DNA of 64,000 bases from Streptomyces composti (GTDB taxonomy: Bacteria > Actinomycetota > Actinomycetes > Streptomycetales > Streptomycetaceae), in contig NZ_JAATEM010000032.1 of the NCBI RefSeq assembly GCF_012034205.1, positions 1-64,000 of the forward strand, in the 5' to 3' direction. Below the pieces are notes generated by a model. That model worked only from the letters and a program-made list of their open reading frames with translations, was not told the DNA's origin and did no database searches. Within the stretch, counting starts at the first letter, position 1; each line of letters opens with the position of its first letter. Positions 23,116-32,064 of this stretch are shown piece after piece. The translations under genes and the position numbers were made by a program.

Positions 23116-25521
23116 TCAGTCCTGGTGCCCGAGCTGCAGGTCCCGTTCGGTGCGGCCGCCCCCGGCGACCTGAAGCACCGTCGCAACCGGCGGGTAGCCG
23201 GCCGCGATCACCGTGTACTCGCCCGAGGAGAGGTCGACGAAGCGGAAGCTGCCGTCGGGGCCCGTGGTGAGGGTGTCGACGACGTTGCCCGCCGCGTCCA
23301 GCAGTGTCACCCGCGCGTCCTCCACCGGACGCCCGCCGCCGGCCCGCACGGTGCCGCGCAGCACGGCGCCGCCCGCGAGTTCGACGTCCTGCCGGGTCTC
23401 GCGCGCCGCCTGGACGGTGACCGGGAGGGCGGCCGGGCGGAAGGCGGGCGCGCTGGCGGCGAGGGTGTACTCACCGGCGACCAGTTCGGTGATCACGTAC
23501 CCGCCCTCCCGTCCGCTGCGGGTGCTGGCGACGACCTCGCCGTGCACGTTGGTGAGCGTGACGGTGGCGTCCCGGACGGGGGTGCCGTCGGCGGTGAGGA
23601 CGCTGCCGGCGAGGCGTCCGGCGCCGCCGAGGACGACGTCGAGTTCCACGGGACGCTCGCCGACGGTGACGGAGACGGCCTGCGGCTGGTGACCGCCGGC
23701 GGCGGCGATCAGGACGTAGGCGCCGGATCCGGGGGTGGCGAGGGCGTAGCGCCCGTCCTCGCCACTGGCGCCCCGCCCGATCTGCTGCCCGGCGACGTCG
23801 ATGAGGGTGAGCGCCGCGCGCGGTACGACCGTGCCGTCGGGGTGCTGCACGGTTCCGCAGACGGGGATGCCGCCGGTGTGCGGGGTGCGGGCCTGCGGCA
23901 CGGCCGCCTGGGCGTGCGGTGCTTCCTGGGCCGGGTCGGCGAGGGGGGTGTTGTGGGACACCAGTGGTTTCTCCTTGAGGAAGAAGGCGATGAGCAGGCC
24001 GAGGACGAGCACCGGCACCAGGTAGAGGAAGATGCGCGGCATGGCGTCGGCGTAGGCCTGGATGTAGGGCTCGCGCAGCTCGGGCGGGAGGGAGTGGACC
24101 AGCTGCGGGGTGATCGACTCCGGGTCGGGCAGCCCGTGGCCGGCGTGGGCGGGCAGGCGCTCGGCGAGAGCGTCGGTGAGCCGGTCCGCGAAGAGGGTGC
24201 CGAAGACGGCGGCGCCGACCGATCCGCCGATCTGCCGGAAGTAGTTGTGGGCACTGGTGGCCGTGCCGAGGTCGGCGGGGCGCACGGAGTTCTGCACGGC
24301 GAGGATCAGCACCGGCATGACCATCCCGATGCCGGTGCCGAGGACGGCCATCCAGATGCTGTAGTGCAGGCGCGGGGTACCGGTGTCCAGCCGGGACAGC
24401 AGCCACATGCCGACGACGGACAGGGCGGTGCCGAGGATGGGGTGGATCCGGTAGCGGCCGGTGCTGCTGATGAGCTGTCCGGTGACGACGGAGGCGACGA
24501 CGACGCCGGCCATCATCGGCAGCATCAGCAGGCCCGACTCGGTGGCCGTGGCCCCGTCGACCATCTGCAGGTAGGTCGGCAGATAGCTGGCGGCGCCGAA
24601 GAGGCCGACGCCGATCACCAGGCCGACCAGCGAGGTGACGTTGAAGACGGAGTCCCTGAACAGCCTGAGCGGCATCAGGGGCTCGACGGCGAACTTCTCG
24701 ACCACCAGGAAGAGCACCGTGCTGGCCACGGCGCCCGCACCGAGGCCGAGGATGACGCGGGAGTCCCAGGCGTACTCGGTGCCGCCCCAGGCGCTGAGCA
24801 GCAGCAGACAGGTGGATCCCGCGGTCAGCAGCAGGCAGCCGAGCATGTCGAGACGGGGCCGGACGGCGGGCTTGGGCAGCTTCAGGACCAGCCCGACCAC
24901 GAGGAGGGTGACCAGGCCGAAGGGCACGTTGATGTAGAAGCACCAGCGCCAGGTCAGCGAATCGGTGAAGTAGCCGCCGAGCAGCGGGCCGGCCACGGAG
25001 GCCAGGCCGAAGGCGGCGCCGATCAGGCCCATGAAGCGGCCGCGTTCCCGCGCGGGCACGATGTCCGCGATGATCGCCTGGACCCCGATCATCAGGCCGC
25101 CCGCGCCGACGCCCTGGACGGCGCGGAAGGCGATCAGCTGGTCCATGGTCCGTGCCCGCCCGGCGAGCGCGGAACCGAGGACGAAGACGACGATCGCGAA
25201 CTGGAAGACGCCCTTGCGGCCGAGCAGATCGCCGAGCTTGCCGTAGATCGGCAGTCCGACGGTGGCGGTGAGCAGATAGGCGGTGATCGCCCAGGACATC
25301 TTGTCGAGGCCGTGCAGATCGCCGACGATCTTCGGCAGCGCGGTGGCGACGATCATCTGCTCGAGCGCGGCGAGCAGCAGCGCCAGCATCAGCGCGAGAA
25401 AGACCAGCCTCACCCGGCGCGGACCGAGCCGGGGTTCGGCCACCGGGGGCGGGGGCGGCTGCTGCTGCTCGGCCACGGCGGCCGTCTCCGGCGCCTGTCG
25501 CGTCAGGGTGATCCCGCCCAC
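23116..25521 (-). CDS. DHA2-type MFS exporter fused to carboxypeptidase-regulatory-like domains
   Basis: An 801-residue membrane protein. Residues ~30-500 form a 14-segment EmrB/QacA-type drug:proton antiporter, with the motif-A-like GKLGDLLGRKGVF, motif C GAAFGLASVAGPLLGG and FRQIGGSVGAAVFG. Residues ~540-800 add three beta-sandwich repeats of the carboxypeptidase regulatory/transthyretin-like type, each with a GxYxL or GEYTV core and PDGSFRF ending. The fusion is found in streptomycetes; its use is unknown, perhaps external substrate binding. I chose GTG 25521 over the TTG at 25572 because GGGGAG stands six bases before it. Confidence 0.88.
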   Translation of the reverse strand: MGGITLTRQAPETAAVAEQQQPPPPPVAEPRLGPRRVRLVFLALMLALLLAALEQMIVATALPKIVGDLHGLDKMSWAITAYLLTATVGLPIYGKLGDLLGRKGVFQFAIVVFVLGSALAGRARTMDQLIAFRAVQGVGAGGLMIGVQAIIADIVPARERGRFMGLIGAAFGLASVAGPLLGGYFTDSLTWRWCFYINVPFGLVTLLVVGLVLKLPKPAVRPRLDMLGCLLLTAGSTCLLLLSAWGGTEYAWDSRVILGLGAGAVASTVLFLVVEKFAVEPLMPLRLFRDSVFNVTSLVGLVIGVGLFGAASYLPTYLQMVDGATATESGLLMLPMMAGVVVASVVTGQLISSTGRYRIHPILGTALSVVGMWLLSRLDTGTPRLHYSIWMAVLGTGIGMVMPVLILAVQNSVRPADLGTATSAHNYFRQIGGSVGAAVFGTLFADRLTDALAERLPAHAGHGLPDPESITPQLVHSLPPELREPYIQAYADAMPRIFLYLVPVLVLGLLIAFFLKEKPLVSHNTPLADPAQEAPHAQAAVPQARTPHTGGIPVCGTVQHPDGTVVPRAALTLIDVAGQQIGRGASGEDGRYALATPGSGAYVLIAAAGGHQPQAVSVTVGERPVELDVVLGGAGRLAGSVLTADGTPVRDATVTLTNVHGEVVASTRSGREGGYVITELVAGEYTLAASAPAFRPAALPVTVQAARETRQDVELAGGAVLRGTVRAGGGRPVEDARVTLLDAAGNVVDTLTTGPDGSFRFVDLSSGEYTVIAAGYPPVATVLQVAGGGRTERDLQLGHQD

Positions 25522-25686
25522 GTACCGCTCCCCTCGTCGTGCTGCTGCACCATTCCCGCGTAAAAGCGACAACTATGAGCAAGCACGACGAGTTACGGCA
25601 CCATCCCGTTCGCCGGAGAGATCACCCGAACCGGTGAGGGGCCAACACCCCCTCCGTGTCGGCCCGTTGAGGTTCCCGCCGCCGTC

Positions 25687-26130
25687 CTACTTCTCGACCT
25701 CGGCGGCCAGCCGGGCGAGCACCGCGTCGTAGATGCGGCCGAGACCCTTGGGGGCGAAGGTCTTCTCGAAGAAGCCGCCGATACCGCCGGCCCCGTTCCA
25801 GGTGGTGGTGACGAGGACCCGGCTCTTGCCCTCGCCGGCGGGGGTGACGCGCCAGGTGGTGACCATGGAGGAGTTGCGGTCCTTCTCGACCAGCTCGCCG
25901 TCGCCGGGCTCGGTGACCTCCAGGAGGCAGTCGCGGACCCGCTTGCTGGTGGCCTGGAGCTTCCAGTGGACGACGGTGCCCTCGCCGTCGCCGCCCTCCC
26001 GGACCTCGTACTCGCTGAACTGCTCGGGCAGCAGCTTCTCCCGGGTGCCGCTGTAGTCGGCCAGCGCGTCGAACACCGTCTCCGCGTCCGCCGCGACGAT
26101 CCGCTCCGTAGTGGCTTCGACCTGCGCCAT
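25687..26130 (-). CDS. SRPBCC (START-like) family protein
   Basis: A 147-residue protein with the SRPBCC helix-grip fold, which binds hydrophobic ligands. It begins AQVEATTERIVAADAETVFDALADYSGT, a typical first strand and helix, and ends in the long C-terminal helix FFEKTFAPKGLGRIYDAVLARLAAEVEK. ATG 26130 follows GAGGAT. The fold is shared with the middle of GvpZ, but the ligand is unknown. It is divergent from the radical SAM gene and does not share its LexA-like box obviously. Confidence 0.8.
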   Translation of the reverse strand: MAQVEATTERIVAADAETVFDALADYSGTREKLLPEQFSEYEVREGGDGEGTVVHWKLQATSKRVRDCLLEVTEPGDGELVEKDRNSSMVTTWRVTPAGEGKSRVLVTTTWNGAGGIGGFFEKTFAPKGLGRIYDAVLARLAAEVEK

Positions 26131-26256
26131 CGCAATCCTCCAGGACCTGGTTTCTCGGGGGTCGGGCCAAGCCAACCACCCCTCGGGCGGCCGCCCAAAT
26201 CGGGAGTCCGGAAGTGATCGAGTGGGTGACCGAAGTTGTCGCTCGCACGATCAAGG

Positions 26257-26268
26257 GAACACTTGTTC
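26257..26268 (+). promoter_or_regulatory. LexA-like SOS box with -10 before the radical SAM gene
   Basis: GAACACTTGTTC is a perfect GAAC-N4-GTTC palindrome, the core of the actinobacterial SOS box. It sits in the promoter of the radical SAM gene, one base before a good -10 box, TATTCT (26269-26274), and 34 bases before the start codon. LexA bound here would block polymerase. No clear -35 box was seen. Confidence 0.65.
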
Positions 26269-26301
26269 TATTCTGTGGGCCAGTGCTACCGAGGAGGCGT
26301 C

Positions 26302-27339
26302 ATGCGCTGGGAGAACCTCACCGTGGACTCCGAACACAGCCGGGCCGACGCCGCGCTGTTCGGGGCGGAGACGGTCACCACCCGTACCTTCGACACGCCG
26401 GAGTTCCGCGGCATCACCTTCCACGAGATCCGGGCCCGCTCGATCATCAACCGGGTGCCGGGGGCCTCCCGCATGCCCTTCGAGTGGACGGTCAACCCGT
26501 ACCGGGGCTGCACGCACGCGTGCGTGTACTGCTTCGCCCGCAGGACGCACAGCTATCTGGACCTCGACACCGGTCACGGCTTCGACAGCCAGATCGTGGT
26601 GAAGGTCAACGCGCCCGAGCTGCTGCGCCGGCAGCTCGCCTCGCGCCGCTGGCACGGCGACCACATAGCGATGGGCACCAATGTCGACTGCTACCAGCGC
26701 GCCGAGGGCCGCTACCGCCTGATGCCGGGCATCCTGGCCGCCCTGCGCGACCACGCCAACCCGTTCTCCATCCTGACCAAGGGCACGCTGATCCTGCGCG
26801 ACCTGGAGCTGCTGCGGCGGGCGGCCGAGGTCACGGACGTCGGCGTCTCGGTCTCGGTCGGCTTCACCGACGAGACGCTGTGGCGCACGGTGGAGCCGGG
26901 AACGCCCGCCCCCGAGCGGCGCCTGGACGTCGTACGCACACTGGCCCGGCACGGCATCGGCTGCGGAGTGCTGATGGCCCCGGTGATCCCGTTCCTGAGC
27001 GACCGCCCGGAGCAGCTGCGCTCCACCGTGCGGGCGATCGCCGCCTCGGGCGCCACCTCCGTCACACCGCTCGTGCTGCATCTGCGGCCCGGCGCCCGCG
27101 AGTGGTTCATGGCCTGGCTGTCGCGCCACCACCCGTATCTGGTGGGCCGCTACGAGCGGCTGTACGCGGACGGCGCCTACGCCCCCAGGTGGTACCAGCG
27201 CCGGATCACCCGTCAGGTGCACGAACTGGCCCAGGAGTACGGCATCGGCCCCGCCCGCCCGGGACTGCCGCGCCGCACACCCGCCGCCGCACCGGCCCCG
27301 CCCGGGACCGCCGAGCCCACCCAGCTCACCCTGCTCTAG
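26302..27339 (+). CDS. Rv2578c-family radical SAM protein
   Basis: A 345-residue radical SAM enzyme related to mycobacterial Rv2578c and, more distantly, spore photoproduct lyase. The iron-sulfur ligands are C-x3-C-x2-C in RGCTHACVYCFARR. Other family marks are the N-terminal REIRARSIINRVPGASRMPF-like segment (here FHEIRARSII) and GTNVDCYQRAEGRYRLMPG, a second conserved Cys. ATG 26302 follows GAGGAGG five bases upstream. The LexA-like box suggests a DNA-damage role, which fits a repair-type radical SAM enzyme, but the substrate is unproven. Confidence 0.88.
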   Translation: MRWENLTVDSEHSRADAALFGAETVTTRTFDTPEFRGITFHEIRARSIINRVPGASRMPFEWTVNPYRGCTHACVYCFARRTHSYLDLDTGHGFDSQIVVKVNAPELLRRQLASRRWHGDHIAMGTNVDCYQRAEGRYRLMPGILAALRDHANPFSILTKGTLILRDLELLRRAAEVTDVGVSVSVGFTDETLWRTVEPGTPAPERRLDVVRTLARHGIGCGVLMAPVIPFLSDRPEQLRSTVRAIAASGATSVTPLVLHLRPGAREWFMAWLSRHHPYLVGRYERLYADGAYAPRWYQRRITRQVHELAQEYGIGPARPGLPRRTPAAAPAPPGTAEPTQLTLL

Positions 27340-27501
27340 CGCCTCGTCCGCCCCCGCGGTCCGCCCCGAGCATTCGAGCGCATCCGGCGGTCCAAAGGAG
27401 TCAAGAAGTCCTCCGGGATGTTCGTCAGGGGTCCGCTTCCCGGAACGATCCGGTGTGGACCGTGAGTTCCGCGGTCGCCGCCCGCCCGTCTGGGAGGACC
27501 C

Positions 27502-29082
27502 GTGAGGAAAGCAGCCGCGCTGTGCGGTGCCGCCGTCGTCATGGCCGCAGGAGGCCTCACCGCCGGGACGGCCGAGGCCGGTCCCTCGGACACCGACCGG
27601 GGTTTCCGGGTGGCGGCGCCCGCCTGGAAGGCGTGCGGCACCGACAAGTACCCCACGCTGCAGTGTGCCTCCGTGGAGGTGCCGCTGAGCCACGCCGACC
27701 CCGAGGGGCGGACCATCACCCTGGCGCTGTCCCGCGTGCCGCACACCGCGCAGCGCTCGCAGGGCCCGCTCCTCGTCAACCCGGGCGGGCCCGGCGGCAG
27801 CGGGCGCACGCTGGCGGGGTTCGTGGCGTCGTCCCTGCCCAAGGAGGTGGCGGCCCAGTACGACATCATCGGCTTCGACCCGCGCGGCGTGGGCGCCAGC
27901 ACCCCCGCCCTGGACTGCTCACCGCGGTACTTCCGCACGGTGCGCCCCGACCCCGTCCCGGACTCCGCCGAGGCGGAGCAGACCAACCTCGCCCGTGTGA
28001 AGTCGTTCGCGGAGTCCTGCCGGACCAAGTACCCGGAGGTACTGCCGCACATCAACACGGTCAGCGCGGCACACGACCTCGACCTGATCCGGCAGGCACT
28101 CGGCGCGGAGCGGGTGAGCTACCTCGGCTACTCCTACGGCACCTACCTGGGCGCGGTCTACGCCAAGCTGTACCCGGAGCGCGTACGGCGCCTGGTGCTC
28201 GACTCGGTCGTCGACCCCACCCAGGTCTGGTACGACGCCAACCTCGCCCAGAACCACGCCTTCAACGACCGGCACCGCGCCTTCATGGCCTGGGTCGCCC
28301 GGCACGACGCGCACTACCGCCTGGGCACCGACCCGGAGCGCGTCGAGGAGCGCTGGTACGAGATGCGGTCCGAGCTGGCGGAGAAGCCGGCCGACGGCAC
28401 GGTGGGCCCGGCCGAGCTGGAGGACACCTACATCCCCGGCGGCTACTACAACGGCTTCTGGCCGTACCTCGCCGAGGCGTTCTCGGCCCATGTGAACGAG
28501 GGGGACGACGGTCCCCTGGTCGAGGCGTACGAGAACTTCGGCGCGCCCGACGACGGGGACGACAACGGCTACAGCGTCTACACGGCGGTGGAGTGCCGGG
28601 ACGCCACCTGGCCGCGCGACTGGGAACAGTGGCGCAAGGACAACTGGGAGGCGTACGCGCGGGCCCCGTTCCTGACCTGGAACAACGCCTGGTACAACGC
28701 CCCCTGCGCCTTCTGGCCGACCGACGCGGTACGCACGGTGGACATCACCAACGACAAGCTGCCGCCGGCGCTGCTCTTCCAGGCCACGAACGACGCGGCG
28801 ACCCCCTACCGGGGCGGGGTCACGGTCCATCAGCTGCTGGCCGGCTCCAGCCTGGTGGTCGAGCAGGGCGGCGGCAACCACGGCATCACCCTCAGCGGCA
28901 ACACCTGCCTGGACCGCCACCTCGCCGCCTACCTGGCCGACGGCACGGTCCCGCGCAGCACCCGGGGCGAGGCCGACGCGGTCTGCGAGGCCCTCCCCGA
29001 CCCGGAGCCCCCGGCCTCCAAGGCGGCCCCGAGCACCGCCCGCGGCTCGGCCCTGCACAGCCTGCTCGGCTTCCGCGGCTGA
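27502..29082 (+). CDS. secreted alpha/beta-hydrolase, tripeptidyl aminopeptidase-like
   Basis: A 526-residue secreted serine hydrolase of the TAP (tripeptidyl aminopeptidase, SlpD/SlpE) family. Residues 1-26 are a signal peptide (AVVMAAGGLTAGTAEA). The oxyanion motif is LLVNPGGPGGSG, the nucleophile Ser is in YLGYSYGTYLGAVYA, and the acid and His come from the C-terminal TAP domain (LLFQATNDAATPYRGG and VEQGGGNHGIT). It releases tripeptides from peptide N-termini outside the cell in characterised relatives. GTG 27502 is preceded by GGGAGG. It is followed by the HEAT-repeat gene on the other strand. Confidence 0.9.
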   Translation: MRKAAALCGAAVVMAAGGLTAGTAEAGPSDTDRGFRVAAPAWKACGTDKYPTLQCASVEVPLSHADPEGRTITLALSRVPHTAQRSQGPLLVNPGGPGGSGRTLAGFVASSLPKEVAAQYDIIGFDPRGVGASTPALDCSPRYFRTVRPDPVPDSAEAEQTNLARVKSFAESCRTKYPEVLPHINTVSAAHDLDLIRQALGAERVSYLGYSYGTYLGAVYAKLYPERVRRLVLDSVVDPTQVWYDANLAQNHAFNDRHRAFMAWVARHDAHYRLGTDPERVEERWYEMRSELAEKPADGTVGPAELEDTYIPGGYYNGFWPYLAEAFSAHVNEGDDGPLVEAYENFGAPDDGDDNGYSVYTAVECRDATWPRDWEQWRKDNWEAYARAPFLTWNNAWYNAPCAFWPTDAVRTVDITNDKLPPALLFQATNDAATPYRGGVTVHQLLAGSSLVVEQGGGNHGITLSGNTCLDRHLAAYLADGTVPRSTRGEADAVCEALPDPEPPASKAAPSTARGSALHSLLGFRG

Positions 29083-29112
29083 GCGAGGAGCGAGAGGCCC
29101 GGGCCCCTGCGG

Positions 29113-29730
29113 TCAGCGGGGCCCGGGGACGCGGTGGCCGGGCGGGTTGCGCCGGGAGCGGGGATGCGGGATGCGGGCGAGGGCCCGGGCGGCGGCCTCG
29201 GCGAGGGCGGGGTGGGCGAGGGCATCGGTGAGGACGGATTCGGCGCGGGGGTCGGCGAGGGTGCCGAGGCCCTCGACGCAGGCGAGGGCGACCTTGCGGT
29301 AGGGGTCGTGCGGTTGCAGGCGGCGGCGCAGGGTGGTGATCAGGGCCGGGACGGACTCCGGGGCACGCAGCTCGGTGAGCAGGCGCACGGGGTGCAGGGC
29401 GTAGGCGACGCGCAGTTCGTTGGTGGCGAGGGCGGCGGCGGCGCGAGCGGTGCGCGGGTCGTCGAGGCGGGCCAGCGCGTGGGCGGCGGAGGCGCAGCGC
29501 GGGGGGTCGCGGTGGTTGAGGAGGAGCACCAGGGTCTCGAAGGCGCGGCGGTCGCCGGCAAGCCCGAGCCGGACGGCGGCGAGTTCCCGGGCCCACAGCG
29601 GCTGTCCGGGGGCGGTGAGCACCGAGGCGAGCGCGTCGAGGTCATGTGTCGCCCGGAGCCGTTCGTACTCCGGCGTGCCGCCGGACTCGGCCCGTAAGCG
29701 TTCCGTGAGCGATCGCAACTCTTCGTCCAT
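29113..29730 (-). CDS. HEAT-repeat protein
   Basis: A 205-residue all-helical protein made of HEAT repeats of about 30 residues, most clearly RAFETLVLLLNHRDPPRCASAAHALARLDDPRTARA and ESVPALITTLRRRLQPHDPYRKVALACVEGLG. HEAT arrays form curved scaffolds for protein contacts and carry no activity by themselves. TACCCT lies six bases before the ATG and no ribosome site is visible, so the transcript is probably leaderless. The binding partner is unknown. Confidence 0.8.
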   Translation of the reverse strand: MDEELRSLTERLRAESGGTPEYERLRATHDLDALASVLTAPGQPLWARELAAVRLGLAGDRRAFETLVLLLNHRDPPRCASAAHALARLDDPRTARAAAALATNELRVAYALHPVRLLTELRAPESVPALITTLRRRLQPHDPYRKVALACVEGLGTLADPRAESVLTDALAHPALAEAAARALARIPHPRSRRNPPGHRVPGPR

Positions 29731-30095
29731 GTCTCGAGGGTAGGGGCACGGGGCGGTCAGGGACGTACGTCACAGAGACATGGGGCTGGCGCGCTCGTTA
29801 CCCGCAAGTTAAGCTCAGACGAGCGAGTTACCCACTCGCATCTCTCACGGTGGTCTGGTGACGCGGCCGCCGTGAGCGCAGTCGGTTCGGTACCTGTGTG
29901 TACCTGTACGGCTCGGCCTCGGGACAGGGCCGGTCGGATCCGCCGCCGGTGACGGGCGTGTGCGCGCCCGGGCCGCGACGGCACCGGGCGTGTGCGCTTG
30001 CAGCCCGGTCACACCCGCATTCACGGAGCACCCGGTGCGCCCTCGGCGCACCCGGGCACCCTTTTCGTCGTCACCCTCATTCCTGGAGTCCCGCG
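29731..30095. other. 365-base divergent promoter region
   Basis: The region separates the HEAT-repeat gene (minus) from the hydroxyacyl-CoA dehydrogenase (plus). It holds GCGAGT-TACCC-ACTCGC, a perfect 6-base inverted repeat at 29823-29839, and a nearby similar block GCTCGTTACCCGC at 29793-29805. TAAGCT at 29810-29815 is a possible -10 box for the plus strand. If used, it gives a leader of about 280 bases. No gene is seen inside. Confidence 0.45.
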
Positions 30096-31901
30096 ATGGC
30101 CACTCCCCTGTCCCACACCCCTCCGTCCCCGCTGAAGAGCGTCGCCGTGGTCGGTTTCGGCACGATGGGCACCGGCATCGCCGAGGTCCTCGCCCAGGCC
30201 GGCCGCACGGTCGTCGGCATCGACATCAGCGAGGCCCAGGCCGCCAGGAGTCTGGCCGCCCTTCAGTCCTCCACGGCCCGGGCCGTGGAGCGCGGCCGGC
30301 TCACCGAGCAGGAGCGCACCGAGCTCCTGTCCCGCATCACCACCTCGACCGAGCTGTCGGCCGCGGCCGAGGCCGACCTGGTGATCGAGGTCGCACCGGA
30401 GTCGTACGAGATCAAGCAGCAGATCTTCCGCGAACTCGACGGCATCGTGCGGCCGGAGACGATTCTGGCGACCGGCACCAACGCCCTGTCCGTGACCCGG
30501 CTCGCCGCCGACTCGGCCCGCCCCGAGCGGGTGCTGGGCATGCACTTCTTCAACCCGGCCCCGAAGATGAAGCTGGTGGAGATCGTCTCCTCGGTGCTGA
30601 CCGCGCCCGCCGCCGTCACCGCCGTCACCGATCTCGCCCTGGACCTGGGCAAGGAGCCGGTGTCGGTCGGTGACCGGCCCGGATTCGTCGCCGACGGCCT
30701 GCTGTTCGGCTACCTCAACCAGGCCGCCGCGATGTACGAGGCCAAGTACGCCTCCCGCGAGGACATCGACGCCGCGATGCGGCTGGGCTGCGGCCTGCCG
30801 ATGGGGCCGCTGGCGCTGCTCGACCTCATCGGCATCGACACCGCCCGCACGGTCCTGGAGGCCATGTACGCCGCCTCCCACGACCGGCTGCACGCCCCCG
30901 CCCCGATCCTCAAGCAGCTCAGCGAGGCGGGCCTGACGGGCCGCAAGGCGGGCCGCGGCTTCTACACCTACGAGGCGCCGGGCAGCGGCAAGGTCGTCCG
31001 GGACGCGCTCACCCCGCTGGAGGGCGGCACGCTGACGGAGGGCCGTCCGGTCCGCTCGGTGGGCGTGGCCGGCTCGGGCACGATGGCGTCGGGCATCGCC
31101 GAGGTGTTCGCCAAGGGCGGCTACGAGGTCGTGCTGGCCGCGCGCAGCACGGAGAAGGCCGAGGCCGCCAAGGCGCGGATCGGCAAGTCGCTGCAGCGTT
31201 CCGTGGACAAGGGCCGGATGACGGCCGAGGCGGCCGCCGGGACGCTCGCGCGGATCCGGCCGACCGGCTCCTACGACGACTTCGCCGACGTCGATCTCGC
31301 GGTGGAGGCGGTCGCCGAGGACCTGGAGATCAAGCGGCAGCTGTTCGCCACGCTGGACAAGGTCTGCAAGCCGGGCGCGGTGCTCGCCACCACCACCTCT
31401 TCGCTGCCGGTCGTGGCCTGCGCCCGCGCCACCTCGCGTCCGCAGGACGTGATCGGCATGCACTTCTTCAACCCGGCGCCGGCGATGAAGCTGGTCGAGG
31501 TGGTCCGCACGGTGCTGACCGCCGATGACGTGCACGCCACCGTCCACGAGGTCTGCGGGAAGATCCGCAAGCACGCCGTGGACTGCGGCGACCGGGCCGG
31601 CTTCATCGTCAACGCGCTGCTGTTCCCCTACCTGAACAACGCGATCAAGATGGTGCAGGAGCACTACGCGTCGCTGGACGACATCGACGCCGCGATGAAG
31701 CTGGGCGGCGGCTACCCGATGGGCCCCTTCGAGCTGCTGGACGTCGTGGGCCTGGACGTCTCGCTGGCGATCGAGAAGGTCCTGCACCGCGAGTTCCGCG
31801 ACCCGGGACTCGCTCCGGCGCCGCTGCTGGAGCACCTGGTGGCCGCGGGCTGCCTCGGCCGCAAGACGGGCCGTGGCTTCCGCGAATATGCCAAGCGCTG
31901 A
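30096..31901 (+). CDS. two-copy 3-hydroxyacyl-CoA dehydrogenase
   Basis: A 601-residue protein built of two 3-hydroxyacyl-CoA (3-hydroxybutyryl-CoA) dehydrogenases, residues ~15-293 and ~319-601. Copy 1 has GxGxxG (GFGTMG) and Asp43 after strand 2, expected for NAD, but Asn129-Ala130 and Asp200 where Ser-Ser and Asn normally serve catalysis (His150 and Glu162 kept). Copy 2 has Ser435-Ser436, His456, Glu468 and Asn506 intact, but GSGTMA with Ala331 and Ala-Arg-Ser after strand 2 in place of Asp, a pattern of NADP preference. It would supply 3-hydroxybutyryl/crotonyl-CoA for ccr. ATG 30096 follows TGGAG. Confidence 0.88.
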   Translation: MATPLSHTPPSPLKSVAVVGFGTMGTGIAEVLAQAGRTVVGIDISEAQAARSLAALQSSTARAVERGRLTEQERTELLSRITTSTELSAAAEADLVIEVAPESYEIKQQIFRELDGIVRPETILATGTNALSVTRLAADSARPERVLGMHFFNPAPKMKLVEIVSSVLTAPAAVTAVTDLALDLGKEPVSVGDRPGFVADGLLFGYLNQAAAMYEAKYASREDIDAAMRLGCGLPMGPLALLDLIGIDTARTVLEAMYAASHDRLHAPAPILKQLSEAGLTGRKAGRGFYTYEAPGSGKVVRDALTPLEGGTLTEGRPVRSVGVAGSGTMASGIAEVFAKGGYEVVLAARSTEKAEAAKARIGKSLQRSVDKGRMTAEAAAGTLARIRPTGSYDDFADVDLAVEAVAEDLEIKRQLFATLDKVCKPGAVLATTTSSLPVVACARATSRPQDVIGMHFFNPAPAMKLVEVVRTVLTADDVHATVHEVCGKIRKHAVDCGDRAGFIVNALLFPYLNNAIKMVQEHYASLDDIDAAMKLGGGYPMGPFELLDVVGLDVSLAIEKVLHREFRDPGLAPAPLLEHLVAAGCLGRKTGRGFREYAKR

Positions 31902-32064
31902 GCAGCGCCCCGGCGACTGGCTCCAGGCGGGTGCGGAGTGGGGCGGGCTGCTCGGTCCCGACCGCCTCGCGCCCGCCGCGCGCAGCAGCTCCGCCCCGCC
32001 CTCCGAGGGCGGGGAGGGGGCCGGTCATGCGCACCGAGCTGCGCCCATGCAGTACGTTCGGGGC

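Noticed and set aside
22690..25563. Very long plus-strand open frame opposite the phosphatase and MFS genes
   Set aside because: It is the antisense shadow of GC-rich genes; composition is Arg/Ala/Gly-rich without motifs, and the minus-strand genes show clear domains.
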